A stretch of 64,000 nucleotides of DNA from JAHECQ01 sp963775125. Lineage in GTDB: Bacteria > Actinomycetota > Acidimicrobiia > Acidimicrobiales > SZUA-35. Shown here piece after piece: positions 1-8,174 of the stretch (within the stretch, counting starts at the first letter, position 1; the number at the start of each line of letters is the position of its first letter). The position numbers and the translations under genes are program-made. The notes below the pieces were generated by a model. That model did not search any database, was not told the DNA's origin, and worked only from the letters and a program-made list of their open reading frames with translations. The DNA is taken from assembly GCA_963775125.1 (NCBI GenBank), contig CAVZHQ010000002.1, forward strand, positions 1,178,001-1,242,000, in the 5' to 3' direction.

Positions 1-1
1 G

Positions 2-1558
2 GAGGACGGCGCGGGCCTGGTCACCACCGAGTTGGTGCTCGATGAACAGGCTGCAGCCGGCCTCCTGGATCTGAGGGACGACGGACTCCGACTCGATGAT
101 CTCGTGCAGAGCGGATGGACGCTCGATCCTCCGGAGGCTACTGCCGACGGTTCGGTCACGACCCGGGCCTCCAAGGCGTTCGGGACACCCGAACAGTTCG
201 AGGAGGTGATGGCCGAGCTTTCGGGAGAATCGGGTCTGTTCACCGACTTTCGCTTGGTGCGCGAGCGGTCGTTCGCTCGGGTGGACTACGGGCTCACCGG
301 GACCATCGCGCCCACGAGCTTCAATGGCTTCAGTGACGCTGAACTCGATGCGCTGCTGCTGCGCACGATCGATGATCTGGCCGCGACCTACGGGGCGACG
401 CCGGCCAACGTCTCGGTCACCGCCGTGGTCCGGCTGCCGGGAACCATCGATCCGGCGCGCTCGTCCGGCGCGGCTGATCTCGAAGCCGCCGAGGGAGGAT
501 CGGACGAGGGAGAGGTGAGGCGTTGGGAGACCACCCTCGCCGAAGCGGCTGCCGTGCCGGTGTCGGCCTATTCCTCGACGCAGAAAGTCGCGCCGCTGGT
601 GTGGCGCGGCGTCGCGGTCGTGGCCGCTGCTCTTGCCGGATTGGTCTTGTTCGGACAACTGCTCCGGCTGCTTCGTCCCGAGCGTCGACGCACGGGATCG
701 GCCGGCACACGTCGAGGATCGGGAATGAAGCACGGCTCGTCCCGCTCGCGACCCTCCAAGGTCCCACCGCGCAAGCCGACCCCACGCAACGCGGGCACTG
801 GAGCAGCCGGCGCGAGCAAGGCCGGTCCGGCCAAATCGAGCCAGACTCGAAGCGTCGCAGGAAGCGACCCCGAAGTCGACCGGGCCGAGCCGACCCTGGC
901 GCCGAAGATGGTTGCGCTGGATGGCATGGGCGTCCTGTACCGGGAAGGCGACGACATCGCCGGCATCCTGGTGCCGTTCGTGCGGGCCCGAGGCTGCACA
1001 GCCCCTCTCGACGACATCGTTGCCCGAGCCCGCTTGTTGAGCTTGGGCCGCATCACACCAGCCGAGTTCTGGCAGACCGTGGGAGTCGTCGGAGACGCCG
1101 ACCAACTCGACGACGAGTATCTGGCCAACTTCCAGCTCTCGCCCGGCGTCGTGGGGTTCCTCCGATCCCTTCGGGCCCAGGGCGTCCAGGTGGCGTGCGT
1201 CACCAACGATTCGGCGGTCTGGGCCAACAAGTTGCGGCACCGCCACAGCCTCGACGGACTGATCGACCCGTGGGTGATCAGCGGCTCGGTGGGTGTGCGT
1301 AAGCCCGACGCTCCGATCTACGAGGTGCTGAGACGCGTGACCCAGTTGGCGCCTCACGACATCCTCATGGTCGATGACAGCCTGGACAATCTCGATGCCG
1401 CGAAGGTCTTGGGTTTCTCGACCGCCTGGTACTGCCCCGGCGCGACCACCGACGGCTCGCGGGGTCACGCCGTCCTCAGAAGCTTCGCCGTAGCGGAAGT
1501 GAGCTCGGCTGCGGGCGCGGCGTCGGTCGCGGGAGAGAGTGTCACTGGCCCTGACTAG
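2..1558 (+). CDS. Partial membrane protein: LppM-like N-terminal domain, TM helix, HAD-like hydrolase domain
   Basis: The open frame runs to the left edge of the window, so the N-terminus is missing. From position 32, residues ~1-170 resemble the LppM/DUF3153 lipoprotein domain. A hydrophobic segment follows at ~190-212 (VAVVAAALAGLVLFGQLL), then a basic Ser/Pro/Lys-rich linker (~215-290). Residues ~292-480 form a HAD-type fold: motif I in ALDGMGVLY, motif II Thr in CVTNDS, the Lys in VRKPDAP, and motif IV MVDDSLDN. The second Asp of the usual DxD in motif I is Met, so classic phosphatase chemistry is uncertain, although a DxMG subgroup of HAD proteins exists. The predicted topology is an outside N-domain and a cytoplasmic HAD domain. 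Fusion of these two domains is unusual, and a lost stop between two genes is possible. Function unknown. Confidence 0.6.
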   Translation, partial: EDGAGLVTTELVLDEQAAAGLLDLRDDGLRLDDLVQSGWTLDPPEATADGSVTTRASKAFGTPEQFEEVMAELSGESGLFTDFRLVRERSFARVDYGLTGTIAPTSFNGFSDAELDALLLRTIDDLAATYGATPANVSVTAVVRLPGTIDPARSSGAADLEAAEGGSDEGEVRRWETTLAEAAAVPVSAYSSTQKVAPLVWRGVAVVAAALAGLVLFGQLLRLLRPERRRTGSAGTRRGSGMKHGSSRSRPSKVPPRKPTPRNAGTGAAGASKAGPAKSSQTRSVAGSDPEVDRAEPTLAPKMVALDGMGVLYREGDDIAGILVPFVRARGCTAPLDDIVARARLLSLGRITPAEFWQTVGVVGDADQLDDEYLANFQLSPGVVGFLRSLRAQGVQVACVTNDSAVWANKLRHRHSLDGLIDPWVISGSVGVRKPDAPIYEVLRRVTQLAPHDILMVDDSLDNLDAAKVLGFSTAWYCPGATTDGSRGHAVLRSFAVAEVSSAAGAASVAGESVTGPD

Positions 1559-1561
1559 GGT
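1556..1561 (+). promoter_or_regulatory. -10 box TAGGGT for leaderless radA
   Basis: TAGGGT lies 7 bases before ATG 1569. Its first three bases are the TAG stop of the upstream gene. It favours 1569 over the GTG at 1539 as the radA start. No -35 element was identified. Confidence 0.5.
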
Positions 1562-1568
1562 CCGCGGC

Positions 1569-2942
1569 ATGGTCTCCTCCAGCCGTTCAGCCAAACCCAA
1601 ACGCCACTACGTCTGCCGTTCTTGCGGCATCGCCGCGGCCACGTGGACCGGTCGTTGCACGTCGTGCCAGGAGTGGGGTTCGGTCGAGGAGGTCCAGGGC
1701 TCGCCCCGTGCGCATCCCGCGCCCGCGGCGGCGCTGCGGCCCCTCGCCGAGTTCACGGCCGCGGGTTCGATCCCGCTGCCCACCGGCGTCGGTGAGGTGG
1801 ATCGGGTGTTGGGTGGTGGTGTCGTCCCGGGCTCGGTCACCTTGCTCAGCGGCGAACCGGGCATCGGTAAGTCCACCCTCACGCTTCAGGTGGCGGTGGC
1901 GGTCGCCGCCACGGGAGCGTCGGTCGTGCTGGTGACCGGTGAGGAAGCGCCGGCCCAGGTGGCAGCTCGAGCGGCTCGCCTGGGATCGCTGCCGCCCAGC
2001 CTGACGGTGCTCGACTGCACGTCCACCGAGGCGATTCAGGACATGATGGCAACCAGCAAGCCGCAGCTGGTCGTCGTCGATTCGGTACAGACTCTTCGAG
2101 TCGACGGGGTCGATTCGGCCCCGGGCTCGGTGACCCAAGTCCGCGAATCGGCGTCGGCGCTGGTCATCGAGGCGAAGCGGCACGAGGTGTCGGTGATGCT
2201 CGTCGGTCACGTCACCAAGGACGGATCGCTCGCCGGTCCACGTCTGCTCGAGCATTTGGTCGACACGGTCCTCACGTTCACCGGCGACCGGGGTTCGGAC
2301 CTTCGGTTTCTCCGCTCGGTGAAACATCGTTTCGGTCCAACCACCGAAACGGGCGTCTTCGAAATGGTCGCCGCCGGCCTGATCCCCGTCCTCGACCCGA
2401 GCCGTCGGTTCCTGAAAGACCGGGCGAAGGGAGTCGCCGGATCGACGGTGGTCCCGCTGCTCGACGGTCACCGACCGGTGATGGTGGAACTTCAGGCGCT
2501 CACGGCGCCTCGGGGCCAGCACCACACCGAGCTTTCGGTACAAGGGGTAGCGACGTCGCGCGCTCGTCTTGTCCTGGCGGTGCTGCACCAGCGGGCGAAC
2601 GTGCCCGTGCTGAACCAGGACGTGTTCGTGTCGTTGGTCGGCGGCGGTCGAAGCGATGACCCCGGGCTCGACCTGGCAATGGCGTTCGCGCTTTGGTCCT
2701 CGTTCCGTGGCACACCGGTGGCTTCAGACCTGGTCGCGTGCGCCGAGCTGGGCCTCGCGGGGGAGCTACGGTCTCCGACCCAACTCGATCGCCGCCTGCA
2801 AGAGTCGTATCGTCTCGGGTTCCGCCAGGCGGTCGTGCCGGCCTCGGTGCAACGGGGGCCGACCGGACTGCGGCTCCTTCCCTGCGGATCGTTGTCCGAG
2901 GCGCTCGAGATCCTCATGCCCGCGCTCGCTCGTACGGCCTAG
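1569..2942 (+). CDS. radA: DNA repair protein RadA (Sms)
   Basis: RadA is a RecA-like ATPase that helps process recombination intermediates. The 457 residues match the family length. Visible are an N-terminal zinc finger (Cys16, Cys19, Cys30, Cys33), Walker A GEPGIGKST at 95-103, the RadA-specific motif as KHRFG at 252-256 (usually KNRFG), and a C-terminal Lon-protease-like domain with LVGGGRSDDPGLDLA. A GTG at 1539 in the same frame would add ten residues and overlap the previous gene. ATG 1569 fits the zinc-finger position and a -10 box 7 bases upstream. disA follows after 9 bases, the usual radA-disA partnership. Confidence 0.95.
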   Translation: MVSSSRSAKPKRHYVCRSCGIAAATWTGRCTSCQEWGSVEEVQGSPRAHPAPAAALRPLAEFTAAGSIPLPTGVGEVDRVLGGGVVPGSVTLLSGEPGIGKSTLTLQVAVAVAATGASVVLVTGEEAPAQVAARAARLGSLPPSLTVLDCTSTEAIQDMMATSKPQLVVVDSVQTLRVDGVDSAPGSVTQVRESASALVIEAKRHEVSVMLVGHVTKDGSLAGPRLLEHLVDTVLTFTGDRGSDLRFLRSVKHRFGPTTETGVFEMVAAGLIPVLDPSRRFLKDRAKGVAGSTVVPLLDGHRPVMVELQALTAPRGQHHTELSVQGVATSRARLVLAVLHQRANVPVLNQDVFVSLVGGGRSDDPGLDLAMAFALWSSFRGTPVASDLVACAELGLAGELRSPTQLDRRLQESYRLGFRQAVVPASVQRGPTGLRLLPCGSLSEALEILMPALARTA

Positions 2943-2945
2943 ACT
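2940..2945 (+). promoter_or_regulatory. -10 box TAGACT for leaderless disA
   Basis: TAGACT ends 6 bases before ATG 2952 and begins with the radA TAG stop. disA may therefore be transcribed independently of radA. Confidence 0.5.
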
Positions 2946-2951
2946 GTCCCG

Positions 2952-4028
2952 ATGGAGTCTCGACCCGAAGGCGCGCTGCTACGCGCGTTGGCCACTGTTG
3001 CCCCGGGATCTCCCTTGCGCGACGGCCTGGATCGGGTTCTCCAATCGGGGCGCGGTGGGCTCATCATCATCGGTGACGGCCCCGAAGTGCTCAACATCTG
3101 CTCGGGCGGCTTCCTGCTCGATGCCGCGTTCACCCCTCAGCGACTCACCGAGCTGGCGAAAATGGATGGCGCCATCATTCTCGCCAGCGACGCCAGCCGA
3201 ATCGCTCGGGCCAACGTGCACTTGGTACCGAACCCCAACGTGCCGACCGTCGAGACCGGTACCCGGCACCGGACCGCTGAGCGGGTCGCTCGTTCGCTCC
3301 ACGTTCCCGTCGTCGCCGTCTCTCAGTCGCGCAAGGAGATTCAGGTCTACGTCAGCGACCAGCGTCACCGACTCGAGCCGGTCAGCCGACTCCTCGACCG
3401 TTCGAACCAGGCGCTTCAGACCTTGGAGCGGTACCGCAACCGGCTCAGCTCGGTCACCAAGACGCTCAGTGCGCTCGAGGTCGAAGATCTGGTCACCCTT
3501 CGAGACGTCATCGAAGTCCTGCAGCGCAGCGAAATGGTCATCCGTATTGCGGCCGAGATCAACCGGAACCTCGTCGAACTCGGGTCCGACGGTCGGCTCG
3601 TGCGCCTGCAGCTCGATGAGCTGATGGTCGGGGTCGTCGACGACCGACGTCTCTTGGTCCGTGACTACTTCCACGAGGACGCGACATTCCATCTCGAAGA
3701 AGCCATGGATGCGCTGTCCGATCTCGACGACGAGGCCCTGTTCGACGAGGCGGTACTGACCAAGACCCTGCACTTGGCGGCCTCGGTGACCGACCTCGAC
3801 GAGACGCTCGAGCCGCGAGGCTTCCGGCTCTTGGCCAAGGTCCCCCGCCTGTCTGACAGCGCGGCCGAGGAACTGGTGACGTACTTCGAGACGCTGCCCC
3901 GCCTTCTGCGGGCCACCCCCGCCGACATCGAATCGATCGACGGCTTCGACTCGGCTCGGGCGCAGGCCCTCAAAGAAGGCCTGGCACGACTGGCCGAGGC
4001 ATCGATCCTCGACCGCTACGACAGCTGA
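2952..4028 (+). CDS. disA: Diadenylate cyclase DisA (DNA integrity scanning protein)
   Basis: DisA condenses two ATP into cyclic di-AMP and senses branched DNA. The 358 residues carry the DAC domain with DGA at 72-74 and GTRHRTAER (RHR at 105-107), the two nucleotide-binding motifs. A long helical spine follows, then a C-terminal helix-hairpin-helix DNA-binding domain (LRATPADIESIDGFDSARA). All catalytic motifs are intact. It sits directly downstream of radA; RadA restrains DisA in Bacillus and mycobacteria, so a functional link is expected. It ends 5 bases before the convergent regulator gene. Confidence 0.96.
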   Translation: MESRPEGALLRALATVAPGSPLRDGLDRVLQSGRGGLIIIGDGPEVLNICSGGFLLDAAFTPQRLTELAKMDGAIILASDASRIARANVHLVPNPNVPTVETGTRHRTAERVARSLHVPVVAVSQSRKEIQVYVSDQRHRLEPVSRLLDRSNQALQTLERYRNRLSSVTKTLSALEVEDLVTLRDVIEVLQRSEMVIRIAAEINRNLVELGSDGRLVRLQLDELMVGVVDDRRLLVRDYFHEDATFHLEEAMDALSDLDDEALFDEAVLTKTLHLAASVTDLDETLEPRGFRLLAKVPRLSDSAAEELVTYFETLPRLLRATPADIESIDGFDSARAQALKEGLARLAEASILDRYDS

Positions 4029-4032
4029 ACGA

Positions 4033-4758
4033 TCAGCTGGCTCGGATCTCCATCTGGTTACGATCGAGGATGGCGTACCGGCGATCTCGTTGCTCGAGCC
4101 ACCCGAGTCGGATGAAGCTGGCGATCGCCTTGTTCACACGCTCGCGGCTGGCGCCGACCATTCCGGCCAGCTCTTCCTGGGTAACCGGCAACGAGAACTC
4201 GTCGTCGGACCCGGCGATCTCGAGCAGTCGCTTGGCGGTGCGCCCGGTGACGTCGAGGAAGACAGAATCGGCCAGGACGCCGTCGATGGTTCGGATGCGT
4301 TCGGCCAAGAGCTTCACCACCCGCCAGAGCTGCGCGGGATCCTCGGCGTAGACGCGACGCAACGGCTCGTAGGGGATGTTGATGACCTCGGAGGGTTCGA
4401 GCGCCCGGGCATCGGTCGAGCGGTTGCGTTGGTCGAACAGCGGCATCTCGCCGAAGAGGTCGCCGTCTTCCATGAGGGCAACGACCGATTCGCGTCCGTC
4501 GACGGAACGATTGACCATGGCAATCCGCCCCGACAACGTGACGTACAACGCGTCGGGTTCGTCGTGTTCGGAGAAGAGCACGTCGCCGCGGTTGAGCTTC
4601 ATGAGTCGCGCTTCGTCCGCAAGGGTGTCGAGGCGCTCGTCGCCGAACTCACTGAAGAGCTCGACGGTCAGGAGCTGGTCTCTGGTCACGACACCCTGAG
4701 AAGCTCTCGATCGTTGGCCTGCTGCGTCTTTGCGACCTGCGCCGTCTTTCGGAGTCAC
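4033..4758 (-). CDS. Crp/Fnr-family transcriptional regulator
   Basis: An N-terminal cyclic-nucleotide-binding beta-barrel is visible (GDVLFSEHDEPDALYVTLSG, then DLFGEMPLFDQRNRSTDARA, comparable to the FGE...RSA phosphate-binding cassette). It is followed by a dimerisation helix and a C-terminal winged helix-turn-helix (VTQEELAGMVGASRERVNKA). The protein is similar in size to mycobacterial Crp. A GTG at 4776 is also in frame, but GTG 4758 lies 6 bases from a TACCGT box and gives a more usual length. The gene is divergent from ispD with 68 bases between starts and convergent with disA. Whether it binds cAMP, and what it regulates, cannot be read from the sequence. Confidence 0.85.
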   Translation of the reverse strand: MTPKDGAGRKDAAGQRSRASQGVVTRDQLLTVELFSEFGDERLDTLADEARLMKLNRGDVLFSEHDEPDALYVTLSGRIAMVNRSVDGRESVVALMEDGDLFGEMPLFDQRNRSTDARALEPSEVINIPYEPLRRVYAEDPAQLWRVVKLLAERIRTIDGVLADSVFLDVTGRTAKRLLEIAGSDDEFSLPVTQEELAGMVGASRERVNKAIASFIRLGWLEQRDRRYAILDRNQMEIRAS

Positions 4759-4764
4759 GACGCA

Positions 4765-4770
4765 ACGGTA
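4765..4770 (-). promoter_or_regulatory. -10 box TACCGT for leaderless Crp-type gene
   Basis: Minus-strand TACCGT lies 6 bases from GTG 4758 and supports that start over GTG 4776. Confidence 0.4.
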
Positions 4771-4812
4771 CCTCACGTGTAGTGGACTGTGTCACATGAA
4801 GGTGCTGGTCGG

Positions 4813-4818
4813 TAGGGT
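4813..4818 (+). promoter_or_regulatory. -10 box TAGGGT upstream of ispD
   Basis: TAGGGT ends 8 bases before ATG 4827, so the ispD message would have a leader of at most a base or two. Confidence 0.4.
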
Positions 4819-4826
4819 CGACGACG

Positions 4827-5504
4827 ATGATCACGTGGAGTGACGAGTCGGGCGAGCTGTGGGGAATCGTGGTCGCCGGCGGGTCAGGTGCCCGATTCGG
4901 GCAACGAAAGCAGCTGCTCGAACTGGCCGGTGAACGGGTCATGGATCGCGCGCTCGACGCGCTCCGGCCGTTCGTGTCTGCGCTCGTCGCTGTCCTTCCT
5001 CCGGACGCAGTGGCCGCGGAACCGCCGACCGAAGGGGTGTTGGTCGTCGCCGGGGGAGGATCTCGATCGGCATCGGTGCGCGCCGGCCTGGCTGCCCTTC
5101 CAGGTTCGGCAACGCACGTACTGATTCACGATGCGGCTCGACCGCTTGCCGATCCTGCGCTGATTCAGCGAGTAGTCGATGCCCTCGCCGGGGCCGAGGC
5201 GGTCGTTCCTGTCGTGCCCGTAACCGACACACTTCGCCGGTTGACCGGCGGGTCTGCCAATCGTGACGAGTTCGTCGCCGTCCAGACGCCGCAGGGTTTC
5301 GAGCTGACGGCCCTTCGTGCAGCCCACGCCAAAGGCGGCGAGGCGTCCGACGACGCAACCCTGATCGATGCGTTGGGTGGACAGGTGGTGCACGTCGAGG
5401 GGGACCGCTCGAACATCAAGATCACCTCACCCCCCGATCTCGTGGTCGCCGAAGCTCTGCTTTCGATGCGGTCCACCAGGCCGAACGTCAGGAGCGCCCT
5501 GTGA
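4827..5504 (+). CDS. ispD: 2-C-methyl-D-erythritol 4-phosphate cytidylyltransferase
   Basis: IspD catalyses the third step of the MEP isoprenoid pathway, joining CTP and MEP. The 225 residues begin with the nucleotide-binding loop VVAGGSGARFGQRKQ (invariant Arg and Lys) and contain LIHDAARPL and FVAVQTPQGF, typical of the family. Length is normal. The stop overlaps the ispF GTG by 4 bases, implying translational coupling. In many actinobacteria carD precedes ispD; here a Crp-type gene is divergent instead. Confidence 0.95.
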   Translation: MITWSDESGELWGIVVAGGSGARFGQRKQLLELAGERVMDRALDALRPFVSALVAVLPPDAVAAEPPTEGVLVVAGGGSRSASVRAGLAALPGSATHVLIHDAARPLADPALIQRVVDALAGAEAVVPVVPVTDTLRRLTGGSANRDEFVAVQTPQGFELTALRAAHAKGGEASDDATLIDALGGQVVHVEGDRSNIKITSPPDLVVAEALLSMRSTRPNVRSAL

Positions 5505-5989
5505 CCCCGGAACTCAGGATCGGGCAGGGCTTCGACGTCCATCCGTGGAGCGATGACCCGGCGCGGTGGCTGGTGCTGGGCGGAGTGCGGTTCGATGACG
5601 GGCCGGGACTCGTGGGTCACAGTGACAGTGACGTCGCCGCGCACGCCTGCACCGACGCGCTGCTCGGAGCAGCCGGGTTCGGCGATATCGGCTCGACTTT
5701 TCCTGATTCGGATCCTCAGTTCGCCGGCGCCGACAGCGTCGAACTGCTCCGCCGCGTCGCGACGATGGTGCACGATGCTGGTTGGAGAGTCGCCAACGTC
5801 GACTGCACCCTTATCCTGGACAGTCCCCGCCTTGCGCCTCATCGTGACGAGATGCAGGCCAACCTTTCATCGGCGGTCGGTGCTCCGGTTTCGGTGAAGG
5901 GCAAGCGGACCGAAGGAGTCGCTGGTCTGCAAGGAGGGGTGCAAGGCCATGCGGTCGCGCTTCTCTGGCGACCGGCGCAATCGAGCTAG
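5501..5989 (+). CDS. ispF: 2-C-methyl-D-erythritol 2,4-cyclodiphosphate synthase
   Basis: IspF cyclises CDP-ME-2-phosphate to MEcPP in the MEP pathway and works as a trimer. The 162 residues show the metal ligands Asp12 and His14 (FDVH), the GHSDSD motif at 39-44, and His48. KGKRTEGVAGLQG near the C-terminus is the conserved loop. The gene starts with GTG overlapping the ispD stop. cysS, often next in actinobacterial clusters, is absent here. Confidence 0.95.
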   Translation: MTPELRIGQGFDVHPWSDDPARWLVLGGVRFDDGPGLVGHSDSDVAAHACTDALLGAAGFGDIGSTFPDSDPQFAGADSVELLRRVATMVHDAGWRVANVDCTLILDSPRLAPHRDEMQANLSSAVGAPVSVKGKRTEGVAGLQGGVQGHAVALLWRPAQSS

Positions 5990-6018
5990 CTCAGGTAACC
6001 GAGCCAGGAGGCATCATC

Positions 6019-7227
6019 GTGAACAAGCGACCAGGCGGCCCTCGTCCGGGTGGTTCGAGGCCGGGTGGCCCCAAATCGTCCGGTCCCAAGGCGGGTGGGT
6101 CGCGATCCGGCGGCCCCAAGCCCGGTGGCCCCCGGGGCAGCGGTTCCAAGCCAGGTGGTTCCCGATCAGACGGTCCACGGTCCGGCGGTCCTCGGCCAGA
6201 CGGTCCCGGACCCGGCGGTCGGTCTGCCGGCCCTCGGTCTGCCGGTTCCCGCTCTGACGGTCCCCGGTCGGCCGGTCCTCGGTCGGACGGCACCAAGCCC
6301 GGGGGGCGTGGTGGTCCTGAAGGTCGGTTCGGTTCGCCGAGCCCGACCGCTTCGCGGGGTCCCAAGGGTCGCGGGCCGGCTCGGTCCGGTGGACGCGCGA
6401 GCGGTCCGGGTCGGTCGAATGTCGCAGGCCGTTCGGGAGGTCCGGCCCGTCGGACCACTCCCAAGGGTCTCGGAGGTGATCAGGTCGAAGGTCGGCACGC
6501 GGTTCGCGAGCTTCTCCTGGCAGGCAAGCGTCGGGTTCGCGAGGTGTACATCATCGACGACCTCGACCAGGCCGACATCCTCGAAGACATCGTCGAGCTC
6601 GCGTTCGAAGCCAGCGTGCCGGTTCGACACGTCTCGCGCCGGCACTTCGCGCTCGAAGCGCTGACCGAGTCCCACCAGGGTGTGTTGGCCCGTGCCGCCG
6701 AACTGACCGAGTTCGACCTCGACACCCTGGCCGCAGTGCCTCGTGCGTTCCTGCTCGTCCTCGATGGCATCACCGATCCCGGGAATCTTGGCGCCATCCT
6801 CCGAACGGCCGAATGCGCCGGTATCTCGGGCGTCGTCCTTCCGCGTCACCGGGCGGTGCAGATCACCCCCACGGTTACCAAGACCGCGGCCGGAGCCATC
6901 GAGCATCTCGACATGGCGCTCGTCGGGGGCATCCCGGCGGCGCTCACCCGACTGACCGAGCTCGGGGTCATCACCATCGGCCTCGAGGCCGGTGCGTTGA
7001 CGTCCATGTTCGACGTGTCGATCGGTCCCGAAACGCCGGTTGCGCTCGTCCTTGGTGCCGAGGGAACCGGCTTGTCCCGGCTCACCCGCGAACGGGTCGA
7101 CACGTTGGCGTCCATCCCCATGGCGGGGCGTCTGAACAGCTTGAATGTGGCGATGGCCGGTGCTGTCGCTTGCTTCGAGGTGCTGCGCCGCCGCGAGGCG
7201 GGAACCGGGAGGAACGCACCGGCTTGA
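6019..7227 (+). CDS. rlmB: SpoU-family rRNA methyltransferase (RlmB/TrmH-type) with long Gly/Pro/Arg/Ser-rich N-terminus
   Basis: The family transfers a methyl group from SAM to a ribose 2'-OH (G2251 of 23S rRNA for E. coli RlmB). Residues ~1-150 are low complexity, built from GGP/GGS repeats rich in Arg and Lys. Residues ~155-235 form the L30e-like RNA-binding domain (VEGRHAVRELLLAGKRRVREVY). Residues ~240-400 are the knotted SpoU domain with LDGITDPGNLGAILRTAECA, LGAEGTGLS and IPMAGRLNSLNVA. The GTG start has a strong AGGAGG about 8 bases upstream. The next gene begins inside its stop codon. The extension is unusually long and may bind RNA or drive condensation; that is inference. Confidence 0.88.
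   Translation: MNKRPGGPRPGGSRPGGPKSSGPKAGGSRSGGPKPGGPRGSGSKPGGSRSDGPRSGGPRPDGPGPGGRSAGPRSAGSRSDGPRSAGPRSDGTKPGGRGGPEGRFGSPSPTASRGPKGRGPARSGGRASGPGRSNVAGRSGGPARRTTPKGLGGDQVEGRHAVRELLLAGKRRVREVYIIDDLDQADILEDIVELAFEASVPVRHVSRRHFALEALTESHQGVLARAAELTEFDLDTLAAVPRAFLLVLDGITDPGNLGAILRTAECAGISGVVLPRHRAVQITPTVTKTAAGAIEHLDMALVGGIPAALTRLTELGVITIGLEAGALTSMFDVSIGPETPVALVLGAEGTGLSRLTRERVDTLASIPMAGRLNSLNVAMAGAVACFEVLRRREAGTGRNAPA
6031..6330 (+). repeat. Degenerate 12-bp repeats encoding GGP/GGS/SGP units
   Basis: About 300 bases of imperfect tandem units encode four-residue blocks such as GGPK, GGSR and DGPR at the N-terminus of the rlmB product. The frame is kept throughout. Confidence 0.8.
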
Positions 7228-7859
7228 GCAGCCGATCCTTTCTCCGGCCGCTGTTGGCCAGCCTCGCCGTTGCCACCGTATTCGTCGGTGGATCAATGGT
7301 GTTCGTCGCAACGGCGCTGCAGCCGCTGGACTCCGGGGTGTTGCTTCAGGCTGGGGCGCTCGCCGACGCCGATCATCGAGGAGCAAGCCCGTTCAGCCCG
7401 CTCGCGGTCGGTGACAGCCTGACCTTCGAGTTCATCGGGAGCGATGGGCGGGCCCAGCGGTACGAGCTGACGGTGAGCGAAGGTCTCGCCGACGCGACCG
7501 CCGACATCGAGGGTGCCGACCCGTCCAACGCACTGCCCACGTTCGGGTACCTCTACGCTCGAAGCCGACTGCGGGTGGAGTACCTGGGCAGCCCCCAGCC
7601 GGGCGATCTCGGCGAGATGCAATTCGTTCTCGTGCCCGAGGGGACAGACGCAAACCGGCCCGGTGATGAACATGCGCTCACGACCCATGCCCACTACTGC
7701 GGGGTGTTGGCCGATCCCCTCGATCTCCAGGCGAGCATCTATGGGGATGCAGTCGTCGAGGGTGAACTCTGCTGGACGATCCGAAGTTCGGATCTCGGTC
7801 ATCTGCTGCTCCGAGTCGAGTCGCCGGCCGGCGAGCGCCGCTGGCTGGCCCTGGCCTGA
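7224..7859 (+). CDS. Membrane-anchored hypothetical protein
   Basis: The TTG start overlaps the rlmB stop (TTGA). It encodes 211 residues: MSSRSFLRPLL, then a hydrophobic signal-anchor at ~8-32, then a presumably exported domain with GDSLTFEFIGSDG and two Cys (in HAHYCGV and GELCWTI) that could form a disulfide. I do not recognise the family. Tight coupling to rlmB suggests co-translation rather than shared function. Confidence 0.6.
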   Translation: MSSRSFLRPLLASLAVATVFVGGSMVFVATALQPLDSGVLLQAGALADADHRGASPFSPLAVGDSLTFEFIGSDGRAQRYELTVSEGLADATADIEGADPSNALPTFGYLYARSRLRVEYLGSPQPGDLGEMQFVLVPEGTDANRPGDEHALTTHAHYCGVLADPLDLQASIYGDAVVEGELCWTIRSSDLGHLLLRVESPAGERRWLALA

Positions 7860-7872
7860 CCAAGGCCCCAAT

Positions 7873-7921
7873 GAACCTCCGGCCCCAGGCGTCGGAAAGC
7901 GACGTCTGGAGCCGGAGGTTC
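7873..7921. repeat. 49-bp hairpin, family A copy 1
   Basis: An imperfect palindrome with outer arms GAACCTCCGGC / GCCGGAGGTTC, inner arms CGTCG / CGACG, and a GAAA centre. It lies between the convergent ends of the 7224-7859 gene and tRNA-Thr, where it could terminate both transcripts. The same 49-bp element recurs at 43172-43220. Confidence 0.85.
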
Positions 7922-7943
7922 GGGCGCGAACGGTTCGGGTCTG

Positions 7944-8016
7944 AGCCCGAGAGGAGAATCGAACTCCTGACCTGCTGTTTACAAGACAGCTGCTCTGCCA
8001 ACTGAGCTACTCGGGC
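7944..8016 (-). tRNA. tRNA-Thr (anticodon UGU)
   Basis: A minus-strand cloverleaf: acceptor stem GCCCGAG / CTCGGGC (7 bp), D-arm with AGCTCAGTTGGCAGAGC, anticodon stem GCTGT / ACAGC with loop CTTGTAA (anticodon TGT), and T-arm with GTTCGAT. The discriminator base is U and no CCA is encoded. Threonine identity bases G1-C72 and C2-G71 are present. Confidence 0.95.
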
Positions 8017-8174
8017 ACACGGGCTGTGGAGCGCGAACGGAGGTTCGGTCGGTCTGCACCGCTACGGTTCTCGATGCTAGAACGGAGTGCCGGGTACCGC
8101 ACTCGATTTCACGAACCACCTTCTCGACGGCGAAGGGGCAACCCAACGACCGGCGAGGTTCCAAGGGAGCAGCT
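8017..8174. other. Intergenic: tRNA-Thr upstream region and leader of the LytR_C gene
   Basis: This 158-bp stretch lies between the divergent tRNA-Thr and LytR_C genes. Apart from a GGGAGC ribosome-binding site 6 bases before ATG 8175, I see no conserved element. Confidence 0.4.

Noticed and set aside
1587..2588. A 333-codon open frame antisense to radA
   Set aside because: High-GC coding DNA leaves long open antisense frames; its translation is Arg/Asp-rich with no motif and radA is certain.
4759..4826. A CRP operator between the Crp-type gene and ispD
   Set aside because: TGTGTCACA-like bases are present but the TGTGA-N6-TCACA consensus is not met.
6166..7386. A 406-codon open frame antisense to rlmB
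   Set aside because: A mirror of the GGP repeat and the SpoU domain; no recognisable domain of its own.
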